This document shows, piece by piece, positions 33,002 to 41,912 of a stretch of DNA of 64,000 nucleotides; positions within the stretch are counted from its first letter, which is position 1; each line of letters starts with the position of its first letter. The translations under genes were made by a program, and so were the position numbers. The notes beneath the pieces were generated by a model, which was not told the origin of the DNA, ran no database searches, and saw only the letters and a list, made by a program, of their open reading frames with translations. The stretch is from JAEUMD01 sp044222395 (GTDB lineage Bacteria > Pseudomonadota > Alphaproteobacteria > Rhizobiales > Hyphomicrobiaceae): contig JBGANK010000014.1 of NCBI GenBank assembly GCA_044222395.1, positions 1 to 64,000 of the forward strand, in the 5' to 3' direction.

Positions 33002-34579
33002 ATGAAACTCTACAAAGCCTTCGCCACCGTCGGCGGCCTGACCATGGTGAGCCGCGTTCTCGGCTTCGTGCGCGACATCCTGATCGCCAGGGCGTTGGGT
33101 TCGGGCGCGGTGGCGGACGCCTTCTTTGTCGCCTTCCGCTTTCCCAATCTGTTCCGCCGCCTGTTCGGCGAAGGCGCGTTCAATTCGGCCTTCGTTCCGC
33201 TCTTCGCCAAGCGCCTGGAAGGAGAAGGTGAGGCCGGCGCCAAGGCGTTCGCCGAAGAGGCGATGTCCGGCCTGCTCCTGGTGCTCATGATCGTCTCGGC
33301 CATCGCCATGCTGGCAATGCCATGGCTGATGATGGTGCTGGCTCCGGGCTTCATCTCCGATCCGCAGAAGTACCAGCTGGCCGTCAACCTCACGCAGATC
33401 GCCTTTCCCTACCTGACATGCATGTCGCTCGCCGCGCTGTTGTCGGGCGTGCTGAATTCCATGCACCGCTTCTGGGCGGCAGCCGCCGCGCCGATCCTGC
33501 TCAACGTGGTGCTCATCTCCGCGATCACCTTGGCCATCCTGCTCGGCTACGCGAATCGGCCTGAGGCGGGCTACGTGCTGGCGATCGGCGTCTTCGTCGC
33601 GGGCATTGCCCAGCTTGCCATGCTCTGGTTTGCCGTCAACAGCACAGGCCTTGATTTGCGCATAGTCCGCCCGCGCTACACCGAAGGTGTTAAGCGGCTG
33701 GTCGAGCTTGGCATCCCCGGCCTCGTCTCCGGCGGCATCACGCAGATCAACATCGTCGTCGGCACCATCATCGCCTCTCTGCAGGCGGGCGCCGTCTCCT
33801 ATCTCTACTACGCAGACCGCCTCTATCAGCTTCCTCTCGGCATTGTCGGCGTCGCCGTCGGTGTCGTCCTTCTACCCGATCTTTCGCGCCGCCTGCGCGC
33901 GGGCGATCGCGCCGCCGCGATGGATAGCCAGAACCGCTCGCTTGAGTTCGCGCTGCTGCTGACACTGCCCGCTGCTGTTGCGCTCACCGTTGCCGCCGAG
34001 CCGATCGTTCGCGTGCTCTTCGAGCGCGGCGCCTTCCTTCCCGAGGACACGCACAGAACGACCTATGCTCTCATAGCCTTCGCGCTCGGCTTGCCGGCCT
34101 TCGTCTTGATCAAGGTGTTCCAGCCCGCGTTTTTCGCGCGCGAGGATACCAAGACTCCGATGTATTACGCGGCGATCAATCTTGCCGTGAACGTCATCGG
34201 TTCCATCGTGCTGTTTTTCCTGTTCCGGCATTTCGGTCTGATGCCGCACGTCGGCATTGCTGTTGCGACATCGCTGGCCGGTTGGATCAACGCCGTGCTG
34301 CTGTTTGCCACCCTACGCCGCTACGGCGATTTCGAAAGCGATCGGCGTCTCGCCCGTAATCTGCCGCTCATCCTCGTCGCCAGCCTGGTCATGGGTACCG
34401 TTGTCTATTTCGTTACCCGGTGGCTTGCCCCGCAGATGGCAAGCAGTGCTCCGCTCCCGGTCAAGGTCGCATCGCTTTCGGCCGTTGTCGCCGCCGGAGC
34501 GACCGTGTTCGCACTGATCGTCATCGGCTCCGGCGTGCTGAGGCTCGATCAGCTGCGCCGGTTCGTCAGGCGCGGTTGA
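33002..34579 (+). CDS. murJ: Lipid II flippase MurJ (MviN)
   Basis: A 525-residue polytopic membrane protein with about 14 helices. The N-terminal 'GGLTMVSRVLGFVRDILIARALGSGAVADAFFVAFRFPNLFRRLFGEGAF' region (residues ~11-60) is the near-invariant MurJ signature including the essential arginines, and 'ALPRALFAREDTKTPM'-like 'QPAFFAREDTKTPMYYA' is the second. It flips undecaprenyl-PP-MurNAc-GlcNAc-peptide to the periplasm for peptidoglycan synthesis. It precedes trpS, as in other Hyphomicrobiales. Confidence 0.97.
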   Translation: MKLYKAFATVGGLTMVSRVLGFVRDILIARALGSGAVADAFFVAFRFPNLFRRLFGEGAFNSAFVPLFAKRLEGEGEAGAKAFAEEAMSGLLLVLMIVSAIAMLAMPWLMMVLAPGFISDPQKYQLAVNLTQIAFPYLTCMSLAALLSGVLNSMHRFWAAAAAPILLNVVLISAITLAILLGYANRPEAGYVLAIGVFVAGIAQLAMLWFAVNSTGLDLRIVRPRYTEGVKRLVELGIPGLVSGGITQINIVVGTIIASLQAGAVSYLYYADRLYQLPLGIVGVAVGVVLLPDLSRRLRAGDRAAAMDSQNRSLEFALLLTLPAAVALTVAAEPIVRVLFERGAFLPEDTHRTTYALIAFALGLPAFVLIKVFQPAFFAREDTKTPMYYAAINLAVNVIGSIVLFFLFRHFGLMPHVGIAVATSLAGWINAVLLFATLRRYGDFESDRRLARNLPLILVASLVMGTVVYFVTRWLAPQMASSAPLPVKVASLSAVVAAGATVFALIVIGSGVLRLDQLRRFVRRG

Positions 34580-34671
34580 GGTTCGCCCGCTTGCTTGAAC
34601 AATGATCGCAAGGCCTTGCGTCAGGCGCCCGTGCGCGCGATAACGCCTGCCGGTTGATGGGAATCGTATCG

Positions 34672-35718
34672 ATGCAGAGCAAGCAGATAAAAGAGCGTGT
34701 TTTCTCCGGCATGCAGCCGACCGGCAGCCTGCACCTGGGCAACTACCTGGGCGCCATGCTGCAATGGATCGAGCTGCAGAAGACGCACGAGTGCATATAT
34801 TGCGTCGTCGACCTGCACGCCATCACGGTGTGGCAGGAGCCAGAGGAACTGCGTCGCGCCATTCGTCAGGTCACGGCGGCCTACATCGCATCGGGTCTCG
34901 ATCCGAAACGGAGCATCCTGTTCAACCAGAGCCAAGTCGCTGCGCACGCCGAGCTCGCCTGGATCTTCAACTGCGTCGCACGTTTGGGCTGGCTCAATCG
35001 CATGACCCAGTTCAAGGAGAAGGCAGGCAAGGATCGCGAGAACGCGTCGGTGGGGCTGTATGCCTATCCGAACCTGATGGCCGCCGATATCCTCGCCTAT
35101 AAGGGGACGCACGTTCCCGTCGGCGAGGATCAGAAGCAGCATCTCGAGTTGGCGCGTGACATCGCGCAGAAGTTCAACAATGACTTCAAGTCCGAGATCG
35201 AGCGCATCGGCTATGCCGACGGCATCTTCTTTCCGCAGCCAGAGCCCGTCATCACCGGTCCGGCCACGCGCGTCATGAGCCTGCGCGACGGCACCAAGAA
35301 AATGTCGAAGTCCGATCCATCCGACCTGAGTCGCATTAATCTCACCGACGATTCCGACACGATTGCCCGCAAGGTGCAAAAGGCCAAGACCGATCCCGAG
35401 CCGCTACCCTCCGAGCCTGCTGGATTGAAAGGACGGCCCGAGGCGGAAAACCTTGTCGGCATTCACGCAGCATTGGTCGGTCAATCGGTCGAGAAGGTGC
35501 TTGCCGAATACGGCGGCGCACAGTTCTCGTCCTTCAAGAAGGCGCTCGCCGATGCCGCTGTCGCACGCCTTGCGCCGATCGCGGCCGAAACCTCGCGCAT
35601 GATGCACGATCCCGCCGGTATCGACCGCATCCTTGCCGATGGCGCCGCGCGCGCACGCGCCCTGGCCGAGCCGATCATGAATGAGGTGAAGGAAATCGTT
35701 GGCTTCATCCGGTCTTGA
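34672..35718 (+). CDS. trpS: Tryptophanyl-tRNA synthetase
   Basis: A 348-residue class I synthetase charging tRNA-Trp. HIGH is represented by 'PTGSLHLGNYLGA' (~residues 15-27) and KMSKS by 'GTKKMSKSDPSD' (~residue 208). 'GEDQKQHLELARDIAQKFN' is the usual tryptophan/ATP contact region. The ATG at 34672 best matches family N-termini; TTG 34654 and ATG 34657 are in-frame alternatives. It follows murJ by 92 bp. Confidence 0.97.
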   Translation: MQSKQIKERVFSGMQPTGSLHLGNYLGAMLQWIELQKTHECIYCVVDLHAITVWQEPEELRRAIRQVTAAYIASGLDPKRSILFNQSQVAAHAELAWIFNCVARLGWLNRMTQFKEKAGKDRENASVGLYAYPNLMAADILAYKGTHVPVGEDQKQHLELARDIAQKFNNDFKSEIERIGYADGIFFPQPEPVITGPATRVMSLRDGTKKMSKSDPSDLSRINLTDDSDTIARKVQKAKTDPEPLPSEPAGLKGRPEAENLVGIHAALVGQSVEKVLAEYGGAQFSSFKKALADAAVARLAPIAAETSRMMHDPAGIDRILADGAARARALAEPIMNEVKEIVGFIRS

Positions 35719-35832
35719 AGCGTTGGTGCTGGCGAGACCTGAAACGTCGCCGCGTGAAAGCACCATTTGCCGCAGGGCCAACCTCATCGACCAACCGAAA
35801 TCGTATTGTCGCCTTGTGGCGCAAATGGCAGC

Positions 35833-36342
35833 ATGGATCCCATGAAACTACGTCGCAGCTTCGAAGCCGGTCACCGCCGCAAGTTCCTCCTGATTGTCGA
35901 TGACAGTGCAGAGGTGGAGAGCGCGCTCTACTTCGCCGCCAGCCGCATCGAGCATTCCGGCGGCGTGATCGTAATGTGCTACGTCATCGAGCCGCAGGCC
36001 TTCCAGCACTGGATGGGCGTGCGCCAGGTGCAGCTCGAAGAGGAAAGCAACAAGGCTCGCGCACTGTTCCGCCTGTTCCGTCGCAAGTTGAACCTTGCCG
36101 GCTTCGAGACCGTCGAGACCGAGGAGGTGATCCGTGAAGGCAACAAGGCCGAGGAAATCATCAAGCTGATCGACGAGGACGAGGACGTTGCGCTGTTGGT
36201 GCTTGGGGCCTCCATCGACACCAAGGGGCCTGGGCCGCTGGTCTCCTCGCTGGCTGCTGGCAGCAGGGCGGGAACCTTCCCCGTGCCGATCACCATCGTC
36301 CCGGGCAACCTTACGCTCGAACTGATCCGGTCGATGGCCTGA
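35833..36342 (+). CDS. Universal stress protein (UspA family)
   Basis: A ~169-residue single USP domain. 'RRKFLLIVDDSAEVESALYFAASRIEHSGGVIVMCYVIEP' (described by pieces) forms the first strand and helix, 'LVLGASIDTKGPGPLVSSLAAG' is close to the G-x2-G-x9-G ATP motif region, and 'FPVPITIVPGNLT' is the last strand. It follows trpS by 114 bp; the two are linked in many alphaproteobacteria. ATG 35833 or 35842 are both possible starts. Confidence 0.9.
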   Translation: MDPMKLRRSFEAGHRRKFLLIVDDSAEVESALYFAASRIEHSGGVIVMCYVIEPQAFQHWMGVRQVQLEEESNKARALFRLFRRKLNLAGFETVETEEVIREGNKAEEIIKLIDEDEDVALLVLGASIDTKGPGPLVSSLAAGSRAGTFPVPITIVPGNLTLELIRSMA

Positions 36343-36465
36343 CCGCCCGGATGCGGAAATCAGCACACGTACGGTGGGCCGGCTGAGGCGGTCGCTGGCC
36401 ACTTGTGCCACGGTTCGAAAATTGCGATCCGAAGACTCGACTTTCGATCAGCCATCGCCTACATC

Positions 36466-36482
36466 TTTGGAAAGATTCTAAA
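36466..36482. promoter_or_regulatory. ICE motif / Irr-box upstream of the Nfu gene
   Basis: TTTGGAA-aga-TTCTAAA is a 7-3-7 inverted repeat differing by one base from the iron-control element consensus TTTAGAA-N3-TTCTAAA described for Irr in Rhizobiales. It lies 110 bp upstream of the Nfu start, in the promoter region of an Fe-S assembly gene, exactly where Irr control would be expected. Irr is a haem-responsive Fur-family regulator that binds ICE when iron is scarce. The site is directly visible; its use by Irr is inference. Confidence 0.7.
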
Positions 36483-36592
36483 CTCGCTCAGCGAGCTTTC
36501 GCGGGTCTCGGACCCAGGCAGAGGCGGTGCGAGTTGCCCCCAACCCAGTGCCGCGGCACTTCGAATCGAACCACCAGCGAGGGTGAGAATTC

Positions 36593-37147
36593 ATGTTCAT
36601 CCAGACCGAAATGACCCCTAATCCCGCCACGCTGAAGTTCATCCCAGGCAAGTCGGTGCTGTCGAGCGGTACCGCTGATTTCCGCTCGCGCTCCGATGCC
36701 GACGCTTCACCGTTGGCAACGCGCCTGTTCGAGATCGACGGCGTCAAAGGCGTCTTTCTGGGCTCCGATTTTATTTCGGTGACCAAGGATTCCGTCGAGT
36801 GGCAGCATCTGAAGCCGATGGTCCTCGGTGCCATCATGGAACACTTCATGTCTGGCGCGCCGATTCTGAGCAGCGACGGCGCCAACGACCGCGCCGGCGG
36901 CAACTACGCGCCTGAGGACGCTGCTACCGTCGAGACGATCAAGGAGCTGTTGGAAACACGCGTGCGCCCCGCCGTTGCCCAGGACGGCGGCGATATCACG
37001 TTCTCCGGTTTCCGCGATGGGATCGTCTATCTGCACATGCGCGGCGCTTGCGCCGGCTGCCCCAGTTCCACCGCCACGCTGCGCCACGGCATCGAGAACC
37101 TCTTGAAGCACTTCTGCCCAGAGGTGCAGGAGGTTCAGGCCGTTTGA
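36593..37147 (+). CDS. NfuA/Nfu-type Fe-S cluster carrier (NifU C-terminal domain)
   Basis: A 184-residue protein with an N-terminal Nfu_N domain ('MFIQTEMTPNPATLKFIPG', 'RLFEIDGVKGVFLGSDFISVTK') and a C-terminal NifU-like domain whose C-x-x-C ('GACAGCPSS') binds a [4Fe-4S] cluster between two subunits. It hands clusters to client enzymes. The Shine-Dalgarno GAGGGTGAG sits just before the ATG. The upstream ICE palindrome suggests iron-dependent control. No suf or isc gene is nearby. Confidence 0.96.
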   Translation: MFIQTEMTPNPATLKFIPGKSVLSSGTADFRSRSDADASPLATRLFEIDGVKGVFLGSDFISVTKDSVEWQHLKPMVLGAIMEHFMSGAPILSSDGANDRAGGNYAPEDAATVETIKELLETRVRPAVAQDGGDITFSGFRDGIVYLHMRGACAGCPSSTATLRHGIENLLKHFCPEVQEVQAV

Positions 37148-37293
37148 TGCATTCGCGGCTCAGCCGTCGCCACTCTATGGGACCCCGCAAGTGCTGCGGG
37201 GTTCCGTTGTTTTGAGCGCCGAGCGATACTCCTGACCACGACCTCCAGCCCCCCGTTTTCCGACACAAACCGATCGACGAAAGGTTCGCTCCG

Positions 37294-37884
37294 ATGGCCA
37301 AGCTGCTCGACCAAGCCGCCCTCGACACATTGTTCCTGCAAGCCCGCTCCATGAACAGCTGGCAGTCACGCGATGTACCCGACGAGTTGCTGCATCGCCT
37401 GTTCGATATCGTCAAGATGGGGCCAACGAGCGCCAACTGTTCGCCCGCGCGCTTGGTGTTCGTGAAGTCGGCTGCCGCCAAGGAAAAGCTGAAGCCGTTG
37501 CTCTCACCCGGAAACGTCAACAAGACGATGACCGCTCCAGTCTGCGTCATTATTGGGCAGGATCTGGAATTCTACGAGCATCTGCCGCAGCTTTTCCCGC
37601 ATGATGACGCGCGAAGCTGGTTTGTCGGCCAGCCCGACAAGATCCGCGATACGGCTTTTCGCAATGCGACGCTTCAGGGCGCCTATCTGATGCTCGCCGC
37701 GCGCGCGCTTGGTCTCGATTGCGGTCCCATGTCGGGCTTCGATCACGAAGGTGTGGATAAGGCGTTCTTCGCCGGCACCAACGTCAAGTCGAATTTCCTC
37801 TGCAACCTCGGCTACGGCGATCCGGCCGGCCTGTTTCCGCGCAGTCCCCGCTTTGCGTTCGACGATGTGGCAAAAGTCGTGTGA
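37294..37884 (+). CDS. Nitroreductase-family protein, RutE/HadB-like malonic semialdehyde reductase
   Basis: A 196-residue flavin (FMN) nitroreductase-fold protein. 'RSMNSWQSRDVPDELLHRLFDIVKMGPTSANCSPARLVFV' (in pieces) matches the RutE branch, in which the enzyme reduces malonic semialdehyde to 3-hydroxypropionate during pyrimidine ring catabolism. 'TAFRNATLQGAYLMLAARALGLDCGPMSGFD' is the C-terminal FMN region. No other rut genes adjoin, so its real substrate here may differ. Confidence 0.88.
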   Translation: MAKLLDQAALDTLFLQARSMNSWQSRDVPDELLHRLFDIVKMGPTSANCSPARLVFVKSAAAKEKLKPLLSPGNVNKTMTAPVCVIIGQDLEFYEHLPQLFPHDDARSWFVGQPDKIRDTAFRNATLQGAYLMLAARALGLDCGPMSGFDHEGVDKAFFAGTNVKSNFLCNLGYGDPAGLFPRSPRFAFDDVAKVV

Positions 37885-37971
37885 CGTTGCGGCGACGACG
37901 GCAAAACCCAGCCGCTCACGGTGCAAGAGTTAAGGTGCAATTGGGCCCCGTCGCGTGTAGCGTCAGCAGCG

Positions 37972-38715
37972 ATGAACATCCTTGCATTCGATAGTTGCTT
38001 TGCCGCCTGTTCAGCTGCGGCCGCAAAAGCGTTTGCCGGCGTCAAAGGCGCGCCGGATCGCATCCATGCGCGCTTCGAGCAAATGCAAACCGGTCACGCC
38101 GAGCGTCTTGTGACAATGATCTCCGAAGTGATGGCCGACGCGGGGCTGTCCTTTGCCGACCTTGAGCGGATCGCCGTGACGAACGGTCCCGGCAGCTTCA
38201 CGGGAACGCGCATCAGCGTTTCTGCCGCACGCGCTTTGGCACTCGCCGGCAGCCGTGACCTCATCGCCGTTTCCAGCCTTGCCGTCATGGCTGAAGGCGC
38301 CGCGGCAATCTTGTCGGATGAACTTCTACGGTTGCGCGAAGCCGGAATCGGCAGCATCCGCCTCGCAATCGCTGTTGATGCCCGTCGCGGGGAGGTTTAT
38401 GTCCAGCACTTCAGGAGTGGCGGTGTTGATCCGTTGACGGAACCGCTGCTCATGCCAGTAGCTGCGGCGGCAGCTTTGGGGGGGGAGGAACCACTGATCG
38501 TTGCGGGATCTGGTGCCGCGTCCGTTGCGGCGGCAGCGCGTGACCAGGGGCGAAGTGCGACGGCCTACTTGCCGGACCTGCTGCCCGATGCAAGGCATCT
38601 GCTTGCACTGGCGGCTGGAATGGCGCCTGAGCGGGGAGCCGTACGGCCGCTTTATCTGCGGCCCGCGGACGCCAGGCCGCAGGTGGGCCATACAATCGAG
38701 AGGGCAAGAACATGA
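37972..38715 (+). CDS. tsaB: tRNA threonylcarbamoyladenosine biosynthesis protein TsaB
   Basis: A 247-residue ASKHA-fold partner of TsaD in t6A37 synthesis. The N-terminal 'MNILAFDSCFAACSAAA' replaces the usual D-T-S with D-S, and 'IAVTNGPGSFTGTRISVSAARALAL' is the conserved TsaB signature. 'LAIAVDARRGEVYVQHF' is also typical. The stop overlaps the start of rimI by 4 bp (ATGA), indicating one operon. Confidence 0.95.
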   Translation: MNILAFDSCFAACSAAAAKAFAGVKGAPDRIHARFEQMQTGHAERLVTMISEVMADAGLSFADLERIAVTNGPGSFTGTRISVSAARALALAGSRDLIAVSSLAVMAEGAAAILSDELLRLREAGIGSIRLAIAVDARRGEVYVQHFRSGGVDPLTEPLLMPVAAAAALGGEEPLIVAGSGAASVAAAARDQGRSATAYLPDLLPDARHLLALAAGMAPERGAVRPLYLRPADARPQVGHTIERART

Positions 38716-39218
38716 CCACAACGGCAGGCGCGCGCCTCGATCCGAAATTTGTCAGCCTCGTCTGGGCGGGGCCTGATCGTGCAGCCGAGTTCGCCGAGAT
38801 GCACGGGCGTCTTTTCTCCCCCGCCTGGAAAGAGGCCGAGATGATCGACACGCTGTCACATCCCGGAGCAACGGCGTTTCTCGCCCGCGTCCGCGACGGC
38901 GCCGATGCACTGCCCGAGCCTGCGGGCTTCGTCATGGGCCAGCTTGCGGCCGATGAGGCCGAGATCCTGTCGATTGGCGTAATGCCGAAATTCCAGCGCC
39001 GTGGTGTCGGCCGGCTGCTGATCGAAGGCTTGGCCCGCGCCGCCAAACGTGCCGAAGCCAAGCGTCTCTTTCTGGAGGTTGCGGCCGATAATCAGGCCGC
39101 CTTCGCGCTCTACCGCTCGTGCGGATTCACGGCTGTCGGCATGCGGAAGGGCTATTATGCGCGCAGCGGCGGCGAGCCCCAGGACGCCCTTGTGCTTGCC
39201 TTGCCGCTGGATCGGTAA
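38712..39218 (+). CDS. rimI: Ribosomal protein bS18-alanine N-acetyltransferase RimI
   Basis: A 168-residue GNAT enzyme. Acetyl-CoA motif A is 'SIGVMPKFQRRGVGRLLIEGLARAA', followed by 'LEVAADNQAAFALYRSCGFTAVGMRKGYYA', the RimI-type motif B (given in part). The tsaB-rimI pairing supports the assignment. The 4-bp overlap with tsaB implies translational coupling. Confidence 0.93.
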   Translation: MTTTAGARLDPKFVSLVWAGPDRAAEFAEMHGRLFSPAWKEAEMIDTLSHPGATAFLARVRDGADALPEPAGFVMGQLAADEAEILSIGVMPKFQRRGVGRLLIEGLARAAKRAEAKRLFLEVAADNQAAFALYRSCGFTAVGMRKGYYARSGGEPQDALVLALPLDR

Positions 39219-39248
39219 CAGCCTCGGGTCAACGCCCCCGGAGGCGCC

Positions 39249-40160
39249 ATGGGCTCACTCAGGGCAGGATCAATACTTGCAGGGTTTGCCGGCCTGACGC
39301 TGCCGTTGATGCCGGTCCAGGCCGGCTTGGTTCGGCTGGCACCCGGTCTGGCCCGTCGTCTGCCAAATTGGTACCACCGCCGCGTCTGCCGCCTGATCGG
39401 CGTTCGCTTCGATCTGGTCGGCGAGGTGGTCGGCGACCGGCCCGTGCTGCTGGTGGCCAACCACACCTCCTGGCTTGATATTCCTGTCCTCTCGGCGGTC
39501 GCACCGGTGTCCTTCGTGGCCAAGAAGGAGGTCGGCAGCTGGCCCGGCGTGTCGTCACTCGCCCGCCTGCAGCGAACCGTCTTTGTCGATCGCGAGCGCC
39601 GCTCCGCAGTCGGCGACACCGCCGGTGAAATCATTGGCAGGCTGGCTGCTGGCGACAACATCGTCCTGTTCGCGGAAGGCACCTCCAGCGATGGCAACCG
39701 CGTGCTGCCCTTCCGTACATCGCTGTTTGCCGCCGCCAAGCCGAGCGCGGCGATCACGCGCGCGCCTGGAGAAAGCCCAACTGAAGGGCTGCTGTCGCGC
39801 GCAGTCGTGCAGACGATTTCAATCACGTACACGCGCCTGCATGGCGTACCTCTTGGCCGCGCCGACCGCCCATTGATCGGCTGGTACGGCGACATGGACC
39901 TGCCGCCCCATGCCTGGCAGCTCCTGAAGGCTGGGCCGCTGGACGCGAGGATTGTCGTCGGTGAACCCGTTCCCCTCGACCAGTTCGCCGATCGCAAGGC
40001 GTTGGCCCGCCACAGCGAAGACGAGATCCGCAAGAATGTGATCCGCAACTTGCGCGGGTTGGCGCCCGATTCGGCCGTCGCGCCTGTGCGGCCGTCGCAC
40101 GGACCGCAGCCTCCGCGTCTGCGTCGCGCTGATGCCGAGCGTCGCGGCCAGATGGTGTAG
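39249..40160 (+). CDS. 1-acyl-sn-glycerol-3-phosphate acyltransferase (PlsC family)
   Basis: A 303-residue membrane-associated acyltransferase. The H-x4-D block 'VANHTSWLDIPVLS' (~residues 75-87) and 'VLFAEGTSSDGNRVLPFRTSLF' (block III, E-G-T-S) are both present, defining the PlsC/OlsA superfamily. It makes phosphatidic acid or, if it is OlsA, ornithine lipid from the OlsB product. There is no direct link to olsB 18 kb upstream. It follows rimI by 30 bp. The ~50 C-terminal residues are polar and less conserved. Confidence 0.92.
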   Translation: MGSLRAGSILAGFAGLTLPLMPVQAGLVRLAPGLARRLPNWYHRRVCRLIGVRFDLVGEVVGDRPVLLVANHTSWLDIPVLSAVAPVSFVAKKEVGSWPGVSSLARLQRTVFVDRERRSAVGDTAGEIIGRLAAGDNIVLFAEGTSSDGNRVLPFRTSLFAAAKPSAAITRAPGESPTEGLLSRAVVQTISITYTRLHGVPLGRADRPLIGWYGDMDLPPHAWQLLKAGPLDARIVVGEPVPLDQFADRKALARHSEDEIRKNVIRNLRGLAPDSAVAPVRPSHGPQPPRLRRADAERRGQMV

Positions 40161-40403
40161 GTCATCGGCATGCCGAGAAAGCCAGACCAGCCGCCGCATA
40201 TGCCGCGCAATAGCTCAACCCGGGTTCGCTCGGCGTGCTCGTCTTGCGAAACCTCATTGCCCTGACCCGCACACGGCTGGTACACGCAACTCCGTCAGGT
40301 CGACGAGCCCCGTCCGGGCGCCATTAATGGGATGGAAACCTCTGTGCGTAGACTGAAGTCGCCACCACATCCGGTGGATCAGATCGAAAGCGGAGATCCG
40401 GCC

Positions 40404-41747
40404 ATGCCCGGAGCCAAGAAGGTTCTCATCAAGACCTTCGGATGCCAGATGAACGTCTACGATTCCGAGCGCATCTCGGAGTCGCTCAAGTCCTATGGCT
40501 ACGGCGAAACCGAGAATGCCGAGGATGCCGATCTCATCATCCTCAACACCTGTCACATCCGCGAGAAGGCCGCCGAGAAGGTCTATTCGGAGTTGGGCCG
40601 CATTCGCCAGTTGAAGGATGAGCGCCGCGGCTCTGGACGCCACACGCAGGTGGCGGTGACCGGCTGCGTCGCCCAGGCCGAAGGTGCCGAGATCCTCGCC
40701 CGCGCTCCCGTCGTCGATCTGGTCATCGGCCCGCAGAGCTATCACCGCCTGCCCGAACTCTTGCATCGCGCCAGGACGGAATCTCGTTCGCTGGTGGAGA
40801 CGAGCTTTCCCGAGGAGGACAAGTTCGCGCTACTCCCGCGCCGGGCGCGCTCGCAAGGCGCCAGCGCGTTCCTCACCGTGCAGGAGGGTTGCGACAAGTT
40901 CTGTACGTTCTGCGTCGTCCCCTACACGCGCGGCGCCGAGTATTCACGCCCCATTGCAGCCATCGTCGATGAGGCGAAAGCTCTCGTCGCTACCGGCGTC
41001 TCCGAGATCACCCTGCTGGGTCAGAACGTCAACGGCTACCACGGCGAGTGCGAGAAGGGTGCTATCGCCTCGCTTGCTGTCCTCATTTCGCGGCTTGCTG
41101 AGATCGATGGGCTCGAGCGCCTGCGCTACACCACCAGCCACCCGCGCGACATGAGCGATGATCTGATCGCACTCCATGCGCGCGAAAAGAAGCTGATGCC
41201 CTATCTGCATCTGCCGTTCCAGGCCGGGTCCGACCGCGTGCTCGCCGCCATGAACCGAAAGCACACGGCCGCCGAATACATCGCGCTCGTCACTAGAATT
41301 CGCAAGGCGCGGCCCGACATCGCGCTGTCGACCGACATCATTGTCGGTTTCCCGGGTGAAACCGAAGCCGATTTCAGCGACACGCTGGCCGTGGTCGAAG
41401 AGGTCGGCTTCGCCCAGGCCTATTCGTTCAAGTATTCGCCGCGTCCAGGCACGCCGGCCGCCAAGATCGACGCCCAGATCCCCGAGGCGGTCAAGATCGA
41501 GCGCCTGCACCGGCTGCAGCGGCTCTTGGACGAGCAGCAGTCCCGCTTCAACGCCACCTGCGTCGGTCGCACCCTGCCGGTCCTGTTCGATCGCACCGGC
41601 CGCCGCGACGGCCAGCTTGTCGGCCGGTCCCCCTACCTGCAGCCCGTACACGCGCCCGCCGACGCCAGAATGCTCGGACAAATCGTGCCGGTGGAGATTA
41701 TCGGCGCCGGTCCCAACAGCCTTTCCGGCATCGTTCAGGCGGCCTGA
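40404..41747 (+). CDS. miaB: tRNA-2-methylthio-N6-dimethylallyladenosine synthase MiaB
   Basis: A 447-residue radical SAM methylthiotransferase acting on i6A37 of tRNAs. The N-terminal UPF0004 domain has its three cysteines (in 'KTFGCQMNVYDSERI', 'LNTCHIREKA', 'VTGCVAQAEG'). The radical SAM C-x3-C-x2-C is 'GCDKFCTFCVVPYTRGAE' (~residue 163). A TRAM domain ends the protein. ATG 40404 is preceded by GGAG at 8 nt and is preferred over ATG 40332. It begins the conserved miaB-phoH-ybeY-corC-lnt series. Confidence 0.97.
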   Translation: MPGAKKVLIKTFGCQMNVYDSERISESLKSYGYGETENAEDADLIILNTCHIREKAAEKVYSELGRIRQLKDERRGSGRHTQVAVTGCVAQAEGAEILARAPVVDLVIGPQSYHRLPELLHRARTESRSLVETSFPEEDKFALLPRRARSQGASAFLTVQEGCDKFCTFCVVPYTRGAEYSRPIAAIVDEAKALVATGVSEITLLGQNVNGYHGECEKGAIASLAVLISRLAEIDGLERLRYTTSHPRDMSDDLIALHAREKKLMPYLHLPFQAGSDRVLAAMNRKHTAAEYIALVTRIRKARPDIALSTDIIVGFPGETEADFSDTLAVVEEVGFAQAYSFKYSPRPGTPAAKIDAQIPEAVKIERLHRLQRLLDEQQSRFNATCVGRTLPVLFDRTGRRDGQLVGRSPYLQPVHAPADARMLGQIVPVEIIGAGPNSLSGIVQAA

Positions 41748-41912
41748 CACAAAGCTATGCCATCCGGAAACCCCTGGACATTCCGGGAATCGGGCGAAAT
41801 GATCCGTCGAACGGCGTGGTGCTGCTGGTTCGCAGCTCCCGCGCCCGAGTGAGGCGGTCGGCCGTCGCAAGACATCGTTCCGAACCGGTGCGGCGTCAAT
41901 GGAGAACGGGAT

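Noticed and set aside
40161..40403. Hidden fur/irr-type gene between plsC and miaB
   Set aside because: The 243-bp gap is too short and no frame shows Fur-family motifs.
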